This document shows, in pieces, positions 18,718-29,300 of a DNA stretch of 64,000 nt. The notes under the pieces are model-generated. The model searched no databases, was not told where the DNA came from, and was given only the letters and a program-made list of their open reading frames with translations. Origin of the DNA: Deltaproteobacteria bacterium (GTDB taxonomy: Bacteria > Myxococcota > UBA727 > VGSZ01). The position numbers and the translations under genes are program-made. Location of the stretch: NCBI GenBank assembly GCA_016177705.1, contig JACOUT010000004.1, forward strand, positions 1 through 64,000, in the 5' to 3' direction. Numbering within the stretch: position 1 is the stretch's first letter; the number at the start of each line of letters is the position of its first letter.

Positions 18718-20298
18718 ATGGTCGGAAGCATGGTTGGCTCGACCCGAGGCGGCACGCGGCGCGCGATGCTCTATCAGTTGTGCCGCGCGGGCGCCCGCTT
18801 CGAGGTGGGCGACGGCGCCATCCCGCTCGGCAACCGCGGGCCCGTCGTGCTCGGCCGCGGCGACGGTTCCACCAGCGATCCCGGCGGCGGCTTCGTCTAC
18901 ACCGAGGATCCTTGGATGTCGGTGCGTCACGCGCAGGTGACGCCGCTCGAACGCAAGGGCACGGACTCTTCGCGCGGCCTCGAGAAGGGCTCGCCCTCTC
19001 GCTGGGTGGTCGAGGACCTCGGCAGCACCAACGGCGTGCTGGTCAACGGCGTGCCCTCCAAGCGCGCGCCGCTCTTGCACGGCGATCTGATCGAGACCGG
19101 CCGCACCTTCTGGCTCTACGTCGAGGAGCCGTCGGTCGACCCGCAGCTCACCGAGCCGGTCGAGCTCGGCGGCATCGCCACCTGGACGCCGCTGTACGGC
19201 CGGCAGCTCGCCGAGCTGTTGCCGCGCGTGCCGACGGGCGACCACGTGCTGGTCACCGGCGCGGCCGGCAGCGGCAAGGGCTTCCTGGCGCGCACCATCC
19301 ACGTGGTGAGCGGGCGCGCCGGGCGCTTCGTGCACCTCGACTGCAGCGGGCGTCGCCTGCACCGCCTGGCGGCGTTGCTGTTCGGTGACGACGTGCAGCC
19401 GGGGCGCCTGCGCGACGCCGACAGCGGCACGCTGTTCCTCGAGAACGTCGACGCGCTGCCGCTCGAGGTGCAGGACCGCCTGCTCGAGGCGGTGCGCCGC
19501 CGCGGCTATTTCCCCGAGGGGCGGGCGCGCACGCGCAGCATCGCGCTGTCGGCGCGCATCGTCGCGGCCACCGCGCTCAGCATCGAGGACGCGGTGGCGA
19601 CCAATCGGCTGCGCCAAGGGCTCGTCGACGTGCTCGGCGCCGCCATGGTGCGCATCCCCGCGCTCGAGCACCGCATGCCCGACCTCGGGCTCTTGATCGA
19701 CGACTTCCTCTCCCGCGCGCGCGGCGCCCCCGCCATCAGCCGCGACGCATGCCGCGCGATCTTGCGCTACCCCTTCAAGCTGAACGCGCGCGCGCTCGGC
19801 CACGCCGTCGAGGCCGCGGCGGTGTTGGCGGCGGCGCACGACGACAAGGCGCCCGGCGGCGTCGGCGGGCAGATCGAGGTCATCCACCTCCCCGTCGACG
19901 TGGTCGGACCCGACATGCTCAAACGCATCGTCACCGGCGGCCCACAGTCCGTTCCGGAGAACACGAGCGAGATGACGCCGGTGCCAGGCTCGCGCCCGTC
20001 TCGGCAGGGTGGCTCGTCGTTCGAGCAGGAGCCGACCGACCCCGAGAGCGCCAAGCAGGCCGCGGCGCCGGTGCCGGGCTGGCGCGCCCCGCCGCAGACG
20101 GCCGCCTCGGCCTTCACGCAGAAGCAGCCGCCCGCGGAGGCCGGCAGCGGCGAGGGCGGCGCTTCCTCGCTCGAGCCTGCCGATATCGTGGCGGCGCTCG
20201 CGGCCGCGCACGGCAACGTCTCCGCCGCGGCGCGCGCGCTCGGCCGCCCGCGCGCCCAGTTGCTGCGGCTGATGGGCGAATTCGGCATCGAGCGTTGA
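18718..20298 (+). CDS. FHA domain protein with degenerate AAA+ enhancer-binding core and Fis-type HTH
   Basis: 526 residues. The FHA domain (about 20-140) has the phosphothreonine-binding signature LGRGD..., SVRHAQV, and VEDLGSTNGVLVNG. The central region follows the sigma-54 activator fold but is altered. Walker A is GAAGSGKG (181-188), the GAFTGA loop that touches sigma-54 is missing (LLFGDDVQPGRLRDAD instead), and Walker B reads FLEN (Glu242-Asn243) instead of FLDE. A Pro-rich linker leads to a C-terminal helix-turn-helix (NVSAAARALGRPRAQLLRLM). It probably senses Ser/Thr phosphorylation and binds DNA but may not hydrolyse ATP or activate sigma-54. Start alternatives lie at 18730 and 18768. 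It follows panC by 11 bases. Confidence 0.85.
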   Translation: MVGSMVGSTRGGTRRAMLYQLCRAGARFEVGDGAIPLGNRGPVVLGRGDGSTSDPGGGFVYTEDPWMSVRHAQVTPLERKGTDSSRGLEKGSPSRWVVEDLGSTNGVLVNGVPSKRAPLLHGDLIETGRTFWLYVEEPSVDPQLTEPVELGGIATWTPLYGRQLAELLPRVPTGDHVLVTGAAGSGKGFLARTIHVVSGRAGRFVHLDCSGRRLHRLAALLFGDDVQPGRLRDADSGTLFLENVDALPLEVQDRLLEAVRRRGYFPEGRARTRSIALSARIVAATALSIEDAVATNRLRQGLVDVLGAAMVRIPALEHRMPDLGLLIDDFLSRARGAPAISRDACRAILRYPFKLNARALGHAVEAAAVLAAAHDDKAPGGVGGQIEVIHLPVDVVGPDMLKRIVTGGPQSVPENTSEMTPVPGSRPSRQGGSSFEQEPTDPESAKQAAAPVPGWRAPPQTAASAFTQKQPPAEAGSGEGGASSLEPADIVAALAAAHGNVSAAARALGRPRAQLLRLMGEFGIER

Positions 20299-20551
20299 CC
20301 CTTGGGAATGTTGGTCGGCCCGGGTGGGTTCGTCAGCCCGCTAACGCTCGATTGGTGATCGCCTGCCGATCGACGCGGCGCATCAAATAAAGTTATGCAA
20401 AATCAAGCAGTTGGACGAGCAGCGTGCGCTCGCGCACCTTGGCTCGTCGATTGCTTTTCCGGTCCACAAGTCCTTCCGGGTGTGCCATAGGCGCACATTC
20501 TGCCACTTGTGGCACCTGCTTGTGAGTCCGATCTCTTGTGCTGAGGTCCTG
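20299..20551 (+). promoter_or_regulatory. Leader/promoter region of the metalloprotease operon with two palindromes
   Basis: This 253-base gap is locally AT-richer (AAATAAAGTTATGCAAAATCA around 20385-20405) than its surroundings. It contains two adjacent inverted repeats: TGTGC-N7-GCACA (20481-20497) and TGCCAC-TT-GTGGCA (20501-20514), 38 bases before the next start. These look like operator half-sites for a dimeric regulator. No promoter boxes can be assigned with confidence, and no small gene is visible. Confidence 0.45.
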
Positions 20552-21862
20552 ATGCGACGACTCCCGATCCCCTTCCTGGCCGTCCTGCTGATCGCGGCGA
20601 CCGCCCGTGCCACAGCGCCGGCAGAAGAGCCGGCTACCGCGCCCGCTGCCGACGCCGCCCAAGCCGATGACATCCGCGCCTTCGGGCCCAAGGCGGCGCC
20701 GGACGAGGGCGGCGCGCCGGCACCTGCCGCGCCCGCTGCCCCCGCGCCCGCCGCCCCTCCGGCCGCCGCCGCCCCCGCCGCGGCCCCCGCCGCCAAGGTG
20801 GAAGAGAAGGCCGGCGACGACGACAAGGCCGACGACAAGTTCCCGCTGCACCTGCGGGTCGGCTTGAACGCGTCGGCGAGCAACGCCTGGCTGGCGCCCA
20901 CCTCGCCGCCGGTCGACATCCCGATCAACGGCGGCTCGTCCGAGTACACGGTGGGCGGCAGCAACGGCATGATGCAGCCCAACCTGTCGACGTCATTCTC
21001 GATGGCGCCGTCGGCCAAGATCCCCAAGCTGGCCGATTGGATGCCGAAGATGAGCCTCGGTGGCTCGATGAGCTTCTCCATCGCGAACTGGCTGCCGGCC
21101 TACTCGAATGAGGGCGTCTACGACCGCCAGATCCGCATGAGCGACTTCGGCCTCAACCTCGGCTTCGGCGAGATCTTCAAGGAGGAGGTGACGGGCATCG
21201 GCGTCTCGGCCGCCCTGTCGTCGAGCATCCCGCTCTCCATCACCTCGCGCTTCCAGAACAAGATCACCTCGCTCGGCGGCAACCTGTCGTTCGGCTGGAG
21301 CGGCCCCGAGTGGGATTGGGGTCAGATCAGCGCCGGCTACTCGGCCGGCCTGCGCGGCAACTTCTACTCGCAGGACGCCTCGACCATCCCGTGCGAGGCG
21401 GGCGTGTCGTTGGCCGGCGTGGTCGAGAACCCACTCGAGAACGGCGACCTGCCGCTCCAGTACTCGCGCGAGGCCGAGATTGGTGCGAACGGTGAGTGCG
21501 TGCTGCGTGGCCGCCAGGGTCTCGCCAGCCTCAACAACGGCATCAGCGCGGGTTGGTCGCTCGGCGACCACAGCGTCTCGACCGACATGTCGTGGGGCCT
21601 CGGCTTCATGCGGCCGCTGTCCAATCGTCCTGAGCTGTCGTCGCCGTACGCCACCGGCCAGAACTTCAAAGAGAACTGGGACGGCAACCTCACCTACTCG
21701 TACAAGGTGCCCGTCGACTTCACCATGAACGTCTCGGCGGGTATCGGCTCGAGCCAGAGCGTGTTCGATCCGCAAGGCAACCTTCGCTTCCCCTTCTTCG
21801 ATTTCTTCCACCCGGCGAACGGCTTCAGCTCAGCCTTCGTCGGTCTCAACGTCGGAATCTGA
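20552..21862 (+). CDS. Putative outer-membrane beta-barrel protein
   Basis: 436 residues. It has a signal peptide (FLAVLLIAATARA), an Ala/Pro-rich periplasmic linker of about 70 residues, then a C-terminal region of alternating polar and hydrophobic residues with many Gly, Asn and aromatic residues (SLGGSMSFSIANWLPAY, DFGLNLGFGEIF, GGNLSFGWSGPEWDWGQI), which suggests many transmembrane strands. I recognise no named family. The ATG has GAGG five bases upstream. It is followed after 8 bases by the first giant metalloprotease gene and probably shares its transcript, so it may act as the exit channel, anchor or substrate port for those proteins. Confidence 0.68.
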   Translation: MRRLPIPFLAVLLIAATARATAPAEEPATAPAADAAQADDIRAFGPKAAPDEGGAPAPAAPAAPAPAAPPAAAAPAAAPAAKVEEKAGDDDKADDKFPLHLRVGLNASASNAWLAPTSPPVDIPINGGSSEYTVGGSNGMMQPNLSTSFSMAPSAKIPKLADWMPKMSLGGSMSFSIANWLPAYSNEGVYDRQIRMSDFGLNLGFGEIFKEEVTGIGVSAALSSSIPLSITSRFQNKITSLGGNLSFGWSGPEWDWGQISAGYSAGLRGNFYSQDASTIPCEAGVSLAGVVENPLENGDLPLQYSREAEIGANGECVLRGRQGLASLNNGISAGWSLGDHSVSTDMSWGLGFMRPLSNRPELSSPYATGQNFKENWDGNLTYSYKVPVDFTMNVSAGIGSSQSVFDPQGNLRFPFFDFFHPANGFSSAFVGLNVGI

Positions 21863-21870
21863 GGCCAGCA

Positions 21871-24800
21871 ATGACTTCCCGCACCTTCACCCAGAGGAAC
21901 ACGCACATGCGTCTTGGCTCAATGATGTTCGCGGCCGTCGTGACCGCCGCCGTGGCCGTCGCCGGCCTCGCCGGCTGCAGCTACCGCAACGAGACCATCA
22001 ACCGGGTCGTGGATCCCTACTGGCGCAAGTCGGACTTCGATCCGCAGTCGCAGTGGTACTTCCGCACCACCGTGGTCGACGCCCCGCCGGAGACCGGCTG
22101 GATCAGCATCGCCGACGGTGACTGGCTGATGCTCGAGCGCGTCCGCTGGGAGGTCACCGAGACCCAACTGCTCGCGTTCCGCGACTACCCGGTGGTGCCG
22201 GGCTCGGAGCTCGACCAGTACCCGGGCGCAGAGGACGTCTATCAGGGTGAGCCGGTGGCGGTGTTCCGCATCACCGACCACTTCGACATCCGGACCAGCT
22301 TCGACCCCGGCTCGGGCGAGGAGGGCAACGAGATTGTCGAGAACCGCGATCGCCTCTGGCACGACCGCTCCATGATGCGCGTCGACTGGTCGCACAACCT
22401 CGTGCGCACGCTCAAGTGGCACATCGAGCTCACCCAGTTCTTCGACAGCAACGCGGTGCCGCAGTACGACATCGGCGATCCGAAGCGCTGGCGCTTCGAG
22501 ACCGACGACAACGGCAAGCTCGACTACATCGAGGTCACCACGCGCTCGGAGGTGATGCCCGACATCTATGCGCTCTACGGCTACTACGGCACCGCCTACT
22601 CCTGCTTCGGCGGCGTCTGCGACATGTCGGCCACGCTCATCGACATGCGCCACACCTTCATGCGCGTGCCGCCGAGCGACTACGTGGCGCAGCCGATGCC
22701 GCCCGCGGTGGCGCTCGAGGATGCCGACGGCAACGAGATCCGCGACGAGCGCGGCTTCGTGGTCAAGACCCCGATCAACGACCGCTTCGGCTTCTTCGGC
22801 ACGCTCGGCCGCAACACCTTCGACCAGAACCGCGGCATGGTGACCTCGGGCCAGATCCACAACGCGTCGCGCTTCAACATCTGGGCGAGGACCAAGAACG
22901 ACGACGGCACCATCATCCCGATGGAGCAGCGCGAGCCCAAGCCCATCGTCTACTTCACCAACGTCGAGGCGCCCGAGGCGCTCATCCCCGCTACCCAGCG
23001 CGTGGCCGAGGACTGGAACCGCGTCTTCTGCGAGGCCGTCTACGCCGCACAGCCGGGCCGCTGGCCCACGCCCACGGACGTGCCCACCATGTTCGAGCTG
23101 CGTCGCAACGACTGCAACATCGAGAACGTGCGCACGCACCTCGACGGCCTGCCGACCGAGGCGCTGGCGCGCGTCACCGCGGCCGCCAAGCGCGACGTGC
23201 CCAACCCGGCCGAGGTGTCGTTCGACGGCACGCTCGCGCAGGTGGAGGAGCGCGTCACCCGCGCCAACGACCCGGCCAACACCGAGCCGTTCACCCAGCG
23301 CCAGGACGAGGAGACGCAGGCGCTCAACGACCTCGAGCGCATCTGCTCGGCGCTCGAGTACGTCACTGGGGGCGACCTGACGCTCGGCATCCCGCCGGTC
23401 ACGCTCGACGACGGCTCGCCGGTGACGCCGTTCAGCTACCAGCGCCTCGGCGACACGCGCTACTCGATGATGAACCTGATCGTCGGTGACTTCCAGAGCG
23501 GCTGGCTTGGCCTCGGCCCGCCCTACTCGGATCCCATCAGCGGCGAGACCATCTCGGCCACCGCCAACGTCTCCATCAGCGGCCTCGACAGCTACGCCGC
23601 CCGCGCCGCCCAGTTCATCGCCGTGCTGAACGGCGAGGTGGGCCCCTCCGACCTGACCTTCGGCTGGGACATCGAGCGCTACATGAAGCAGAAGCTGGCG
23701 CAGAACAAGCTCCTGACCTCGCAGCCGGTCGAGCCCCGCGCGCTCGATCGCATGGGCGTCTACTTCGACTCGCTCAAGGCGCGCGCTGGCGGCGACATGA
23801 TGAACGACGGCATCGGCGTCGTCCCCGAGGGTCGCGCGCGCGCGCTGATGGAGCGCCTGCAGGGCACCGACATCGAGCAGGCGCTGATCACGCCGGATGA
23901 CCTGATCGCGTTTGGCGGCGTCGACCCGGCGGTGGCCGCCGGCTCGTCGCTCGACGAAGCAATGCTCGACGCGGTCTCGCCGCTGCGCAACAACAACCGC
24001 CTCGAGCTGTTCCGCGAGCGCGAGCAGCGCATCGTGCGCATGGGCCAGCGCGCCATGGACCCGCCGGAGATGATCGACAACCTGATCGTCGGCCAGGCCG
24101 CTGCCTACAAGGACATGTCGTACGACGAGCGCTTCGCCAAGCTGCGCGAGGACATCTTCGTCGCCGTCATGCTGCACGAGGTCGGGCACAACATGGGCCT
24201 GTTCCACAACATGGCCGGCTCGTCGGACGCGCTCAACTACGGCGCCAAGTTCTGGGCCATGCAGGCGCTGCCCGAGGACATGGACGACGCCATCGCCGCG
24301 TTGTCCGGCAGCAGCGACCCGGACGACGTCCAGCAAGTCAACCAACTGCAGGGCTGCCAGGCATTCCTGAGCGAGGTGGCGGCGAGCCCCAACGGCGATC
24401 CGCTCTTGACCACCATGACCACGCAGGAGTGCCTGCGCCAGACCGAGGTCATGTACTCGTCGATCATGGACTACCACGCCAACTGGAACTCGGACTTCGG
24501 CGGCCTCGGCCCGTATGACGCCGCCGCCATCAAGTTCGGCTACACCAACCTGATCGAGGTGTTCCCGACCGACGCGCTCGCGGCCGGCTTCGCGGCCGAC
24601 ATGAGCGGCCTCGACGCCTTCTCGCAGGAGCGTGCGTTCCGTCGCAAGCTGTTCCTCGACGATTGGCGCGGCATCGACGACGCCATGCTCAAGGACGGCG
24701 CCAGCGTGTACGACCGCGAGACCGTCAAGGTCGACTGGAACACCTCGTCGATGCGCGTGCCGAGCCTCGATGGCCGCGTCATCGTCCCCTACAAGTTCGG

Positions 24801-26352
24801 CTGGGGCGCGCAGATGACGCCCGACGAGAAGCCGTTCGACTTCGGCGCCGACTTCACGCAGAACGCCGAGCTCAACCTGACCCGCTACTACCAGCAGTAC
24901 TTCTTCGCGCACTTCGCGCGCGACAAGCTGCTCGAGTTCGATCTGGTCGACCGCGCGCTCAACAACGACTTGAACGTGATGTTCGACTTCACCGAGAAGA
25001 TGCAGTGGTACTTCTACTTCGAGGCCACCGACCCGGACTTCGCGGGCAGCTTCAAGCAGGCGGACATGCTGCGGCAGACCATCGCCGGCATGAACTTCTT
25101 CGGCCAGGTGCTGTCGCACCCCGGCAGCGGCCGCTACGTGACGGTGCGCAACCAGGACATCTTCGGCCTGCTCGACAAGGACGTCTCGGAGCGCGACACC
25201 TCGCCGTCCGACATCGCCTTGCCCTGGTCGGCGCTCGGTGAGTGCGCGGCGCGCCAGATCGCCGTCACCGGCTCCACCGTCGGCTACTGCGAGGGCGACG
25301 CCGACTGCAACGACTACGACGCCTGCACCGGTGTCGACGGCGACTGCTTCTGCGACACCGGCATGAGCCAGTGCATCGACCGCACCAACCCCGACGACGG
25401 CGTGTTCCTTGGGCCGGCCGCCGGCTTCGGCACCACCATGGTGCCGCCGTCCGAGGGCCGCCCGTTCTTCATCGGCCTCACCGACGACTACGAGGAGTGG
25501 TACCTGACGTACGTCGGCACCTACTGGACCAAGCTCTACGCGATGTTGCTGCTCGGCTACAACTACGCGTACATCCCGCGCGTCGACGGTGACGCCGACT
25601 GGCGCGCCTTCGACATCAGCTGGTACCGCCTGTTCCCCGAGCAGGTGCAGCAGCTGGTGCACGCGTACCTGACCGATCAGTACGCCGACGTCGGTCCGCG
25701 CTTCGACGCCGGCGGCAACTACGTGCCGTTCAACCTGGTCAACGACGACCTGACCAGCCCCGACTACACCGGCATGACCAAGATCCTGCCGAGCGTGGCG
25801 TTCAACCACCAGTACTACGCGCTGTTGGCCGCCAACGCCTACATGCAGTCGCCGACGGACGACACGCTCGATCTGCCGAAGACCATGAACATCGCGCTCG
25901 AGGGTGGCAACGACGACACCAGCGCGTTCGAGGTGGCCATCGCCAACTCGATCGCCGCCGGCGGCACTGCCGAGGACGTGGTGGCCGAGTTCGTCCACCC
26001 CATCACCGGCTTGACGCTGCGTGGTCTCAAGGTGGGCAACTACCCGATCGCCTACGACATGGTGAACCGCATCAACCTGATGAAGGACCGCTACCAGGTG
26101 CTCGACAACTGCCTCGCGACCTTCGACGGCACCAACGGCGCCTCGCTCGACCCCTACTGCGCGTGCATCACCGCCGACATCAACCCGCTCACGGGCGACT
26201 GCATCGCCGAGCGCATCGAGGTCCCCGGTGAGGGCCAGTGCTCCGAGTTCGCGCTGCGCAACCGGCGCGACTCCGCACGCGAGACCATGGACGACCTGGT
26301 GGACTTCACCAGCGACCTCCGCACCATCAACAAGTACGTCGGTGGCTTCTGA
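21871..26352 (+). CDS. Giant zinc metalloprotease lipoprotein (metzincin-like, DUF4953/DUF5117-like), copy 1
   Basis: 1,493 residues. The lipobox VAGLAGC anchors it in the envelope. The zinc site is a full metzincin motif, H-E-V-G-H-N-M-G-L-F-H starting at His769 with Glu770 as base, and a Met-turn SSIMDY about 100 residues on, as in large DUF4953/DUF5117-type metalloproteases. The N-terminal 700 residues and the C-terminal 500 have no named domain I recognise. A Cys cluster of EGF or Cys-knot flavour (YCEGDADCNDYDACTG, DCFCDTGMSQC) lies near residues 1140-1170. ATG 21871 has GAGG upstream; ATG 21907 has AGAGGAA and would also give a normal lipoprotein signal. Substrate unknown. It is paralogous to the next gene. 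Confidence 0.85.
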   Translation: MTSRTFTQRNTHMRLGSMMFAAVVTAAVAVAGLAGCSYRNETINRVVDPYWRKSDFDPQSQWYFRTTVVDAPPETGWISIADGDWLMLERVRWEVTETQLLAFRDYPVVPGSELDQYPGAEDVYQGEPVAVFRITDHFDIRTSFDPGSGEEGNEIVENRDRLWHDRSMMRVDWSHNLVRTLKWHIELTQFFDSNAVPQYDIGDPKRWRFETDDNGKLDYIEVTTRSEVMPDIYALYGYYGTAYSCFGGVCDMSATLIDMRHTFMRVPPSDYVAQPMPPAVALEDADGNEIRDERGFVVKTPINDRFGFFGTLGRNTFDQNRGMVTSGQIHNASRFNIWARTKNDDGTIIPMEQREPKPIVYFTNVEAPEALIPATQRVAEDWNRVFCEAVYAAQPGRWPTPTDVPTMFELRRNDCNIENVRTHLDGLPTEALARVTAAAKRDVPNPAEVSFDGTLAQVEERVTRANDPANTEPFTQRQDEETQALNDLERICSALEYVTGGDLTLGIPPVTLDDGSPVTPFSYQRLGDTRYSMMNLIVGDFQSGWLGLGPPYSDPISGETISATANVSISGLDSYAARAAQFIAVLNGEVGPSDLTFGWDIERYMKQKLAQNKLLTSQPVEPRALDRMGVYFDSLKARAGGDMMNDGIGVVPEGRARALMERLQGTDIEQALITPDDLIAFGGVDPAVAAGSSLDEAMLDAVSPLRNNNRLELFREREQRIVRMGQRAMDPPEMIDNLIVGQAAAYKDMSYDERFAKLREDIFVAVMLHEVGHNMGLFHNMAGSSDALNYGAKFWAMQALPEDMDDAIAALSGSSDPDDVQQVNQLQGCQAFLSEVAASPNGDPLLTTMTTQECLRQTEVMYSSIMDYHANWNSDFGGLGPYDAAAIKFGYTNLIEVFPTDALAAGFAADMSGLDAFSQERAFRRKLFLDDWRGIDDAMLKDGASVYDRETVKVDWNTSSMRVPSLDGRVIVPYKFGWGAQMTPDEKPFDFGADFTQNAELNLTRYYQQYFFAHFARDKLLEFDLVDRALNNDLNVMFDFTEKMQWYFYFEATDPDFAGSFKQADMLRQTIAGMNFFGQVLSHPGSGRYVTVRNQDIFGLLDKDVSERDTSPSDIALPWSALGECAARQIAVTGSTVGYCEGDADCNDYDACTGVDGDCFCDTGMSQCIDRTNPDDGVFLGPAAGFGTTMVPPSEGRPFFIGLTDDYEEWYLTYVGTYWTKLYAMLLLGYNYAYIPRVDGDADWRAFDISWYRLFPEQVQQLVHAYLTDQYADVGPRFDAGGNYVPFNLVNDDLTSPDYTGMTKILPSVAFNHQYYALLAANAYMQSPTDDTLDLPKTMNIALEGGNDDTSAFEVAIANSIAAGGTAEDVVAEFVHPITGLTLRGLKVGNYPIAYDMVNRINLMKDRYQVLDNCLATFDGTNGASLDPYCACITADINPLTGDCIAERIEVPGEGQCSEFALRNRRDSARETMDDLVDFTSDLRTINKYVGGF

Positions 26353-26363
26353 GGAGGGATGTC

Positions 26364-29300
26364 ATGAACAACACCAACACCAACATCCGCCCCTCCACCG
26401 TTCTCGGAGCACTGACCATGAAGGCAACCAAGCTCGGACTCGCCGTCGTCGCCGCCTCGCTGGCGGCCATGGGCTGCGGGCCCGCCATCGACATCAACCG
26501 TGTCGGCCCCAACGTCGTAGAAAAGTCGATCTTCGAGGGTGAGTGGTATTACCGCGCCACCATCGTCGACAAGCAGTACGCGAACGCGGACTGGTTCATC
26601 GGGTACGAGGGCGGCCTCGAGCGCATCACCTGGGAGATCACCGAGAACCAGCTCATCGCCCACCGCTCCTACGAGAAGATCCCGGGCAGCGATCCGACGA
26701 GCCCCGGCGAAGGCAACGTGCTGGCGGCGTTCCCCATCATCAAGCAGTTCGACATCCGCCGCGGCTACAACTCGGTGAACGGCGTCGAGAACAACACCAT
26801 CGACGAGAACCAAGACCTGCCGTGGTGGGAGCGCCAGTACCTCCGGGTGGATTGGGGCGTCAACATGTCGGCGAGCTGGGATCTCGGCACCGGGAGCGGC
26901 TTCAGCCGCAACTCCGGTAACGACGCGTCCGACCCGTGGCGCGTGCGCATCAGCGAGGACTACATCGAGACCACCATCAGCGGCATGGGGCAGCCCGACC
27001 CGTACGTCTGCTACCTGCTCGACGGCATGTCGCCCTGCAACGGTGCGATGGTCTCGAAGAAGCTGTCGTTCAAGAAGATCGACCCGGCCAACGACTACGT
27101 CGCCCTCAACTACCCGGACTTCTCCGAGGTGGCCACCGGCACGTTGGTGCGCGACGACAACGGCGAGACGATCGCGACCTCGGTCACCAACAGCGTCGGC
27201 CAGTACAACCCGCGCATGTGCGTCAACGATGAGGTCGGACCCGACGGCAAGGGCATCTTCCTGGTGGTCGAGGACGGCGATCTGACCCGCATGTGCAACA
27301 CCGATCCGTTCAGCGGCGACGACCCGACCGACTGCGTCGAGATCGTGGCGCGCTGCGACGGCATGGAGGAGCTCTGGTACGCGGCCGGCCCTGAGGACGT
27401 CGGCATCGAGTGCGACACCTCGGTCCACGACCCGGACGACTGCTACCAGTTCACGCTGCCGATCTTCTCGCGCTTCGGCTACTTCCGCACCGATCGCTTC
27501 GTGCAAGACCGTGAGAACGGCTTCACGCTCCACGGCCGCGAGCGCCTGATCAACCGCTGGAACATCTGGCAGCGCAGCCGCGCCGAGGATGGCGCGCCGC
27601 TGCCGATGGCCGCGCGCGACCCGAAGCCGGTGGTCTACTACACCAACGTGACCTTCCCGCCCGAGCTGTTGACGGCTACCACCGAGCTCGAGGCCGATTG
27701 GGACACCGCGTTCAAGTCGGCGGTGGCGAGCGCCAAGGGCCTGCCGCTCTCCGAGGTGACGCAGCAGATGTTCGACATCCGCGTCAACGACTGCAACATC
27801 GAGCACGTCAACGCCGTGGCCGAGGAGCTCGACTTGGTCGACGCGCTGCGCACCAACGGCATCGACGCGGTCGGCATCGGCAACCTCGAGAACGCCTGCG
27901 CGGTGCTCGAGCACGAGACCCAGCAGATGCACCTGGCCGATCCCGAGGTGCCGGTGTTCACCTGGCAGCAGCTCGGTGACCTTCGCTACAGCTTCCTCAA
28001 CTGGACGCCCAAGGCGGAGCTCGCGGGTCCGCTCGGCTACGGCCCCTCGGCGGCCGACCCGATCACCGGCGAGATCATCAGCGCCAACGCCAACATTTAC
28101 GGCGCGAGCCTCGACACCTACTCCAACTGGGGTGCCGACATCGTGCAGTTGATCAACGGCGAGATCACCGACCTCGACGTCATGAACGGCACCAACGTGC
28201 GCGAGCACATCGAGGCGGTGCGCAACCGCTGGAGCCAGAAGACGCCGCAGGCGCAGGTGGACGCGTTCAAGAGCCTGTTCGATCAGCGGACGGCCTTCAT
28301 GAGCGACGAGCAGTACTTCAACAAGATCCCGCTGACGGCGGTGAACGACGGCATGGACCGCCTCGCGCAGTCCGGCATCGAGGAGACCTTCCTGATCGAC
28401 GACGAGATGCTGCGCTTGTTCGGCGGCGACCCGACGGCCGTCACCGAGGGCCGCGTCACGCAGGAGATGATCGCCAACGCCCGTCCCTCGTCGTGGGCGC
28501 GCCAGAACGTGCCGCAGGAGGCGATGGTGGCCGCCAACGCGTCGACCGCCGACGTCGAGGGTGAGTACCTGGGCGCCCCCGATGGCGTGGTAGCCGCCAC
28601 CAGCAAGCTCGACGAGCTTTCCGACTATCTCGGCCGCAAGAACTTCTGCTTCCTGGCGCAGCAGGTGGAGCCGGCAGTCGCCGACCTCGCCGCCCGCCTG
28701 GCCGCCGAAGGGCTCGACCGTGAGCAGATGGTGCAGAAGATCCGTGAGCAGATCTTCATCGGCGTGACCGCGCACGAGCTCGGCCACACCTTCGGCCTGC
28801 GCCACAACTTCGCGGGCTCGGCCGACCCGGTGAACTTCTTCCCCGAGTTCTGGGGCGTCACCGATCTGCCTGCCGAGCAGGCCCACCTCGCGGCCAAGAA
28901 CGGCATGACCAACCGGTACGAGACCTCGTACTCGTCGATCATGGACTACCACCAGCACTTCAACAGCGACTGGGCGGGCATCGGTCTGTACGACAAGGCG
29001 GCCATCAAGCGCGGCTACGCCGAGATGGCCGAAGTGTTCGACGAGACCGAGAACAACTTCGTGGCGCGCGACTGGATCGACAGCGCGACCTTCCTGTTCG
29101 ATCCGTACGACCTGCCGCGCTTGCTCGGCGGCAGCAACGCCAACGACCGCATCAACGACGAGTACACGCGCACGTACAACGAGTACGTGGCGGGCGACGA
29201 GAACGCGACCATGAACATCGCCGACGACACGGGCATCGTGCCGCACGCCGAGAACATCTTCCGGCGGCGCGACATCCCGTGGCGCGACTTCATGCGCAAC

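Noticed and set aside
20507..20525. Possible sigma-54 promoter (TGGCACCTGCTTGT) before the barrel protein
   Set aside because: The TTG element is one base too close to the GG element and the following base is T rather than C, so the -24/-12 geometry is not met.
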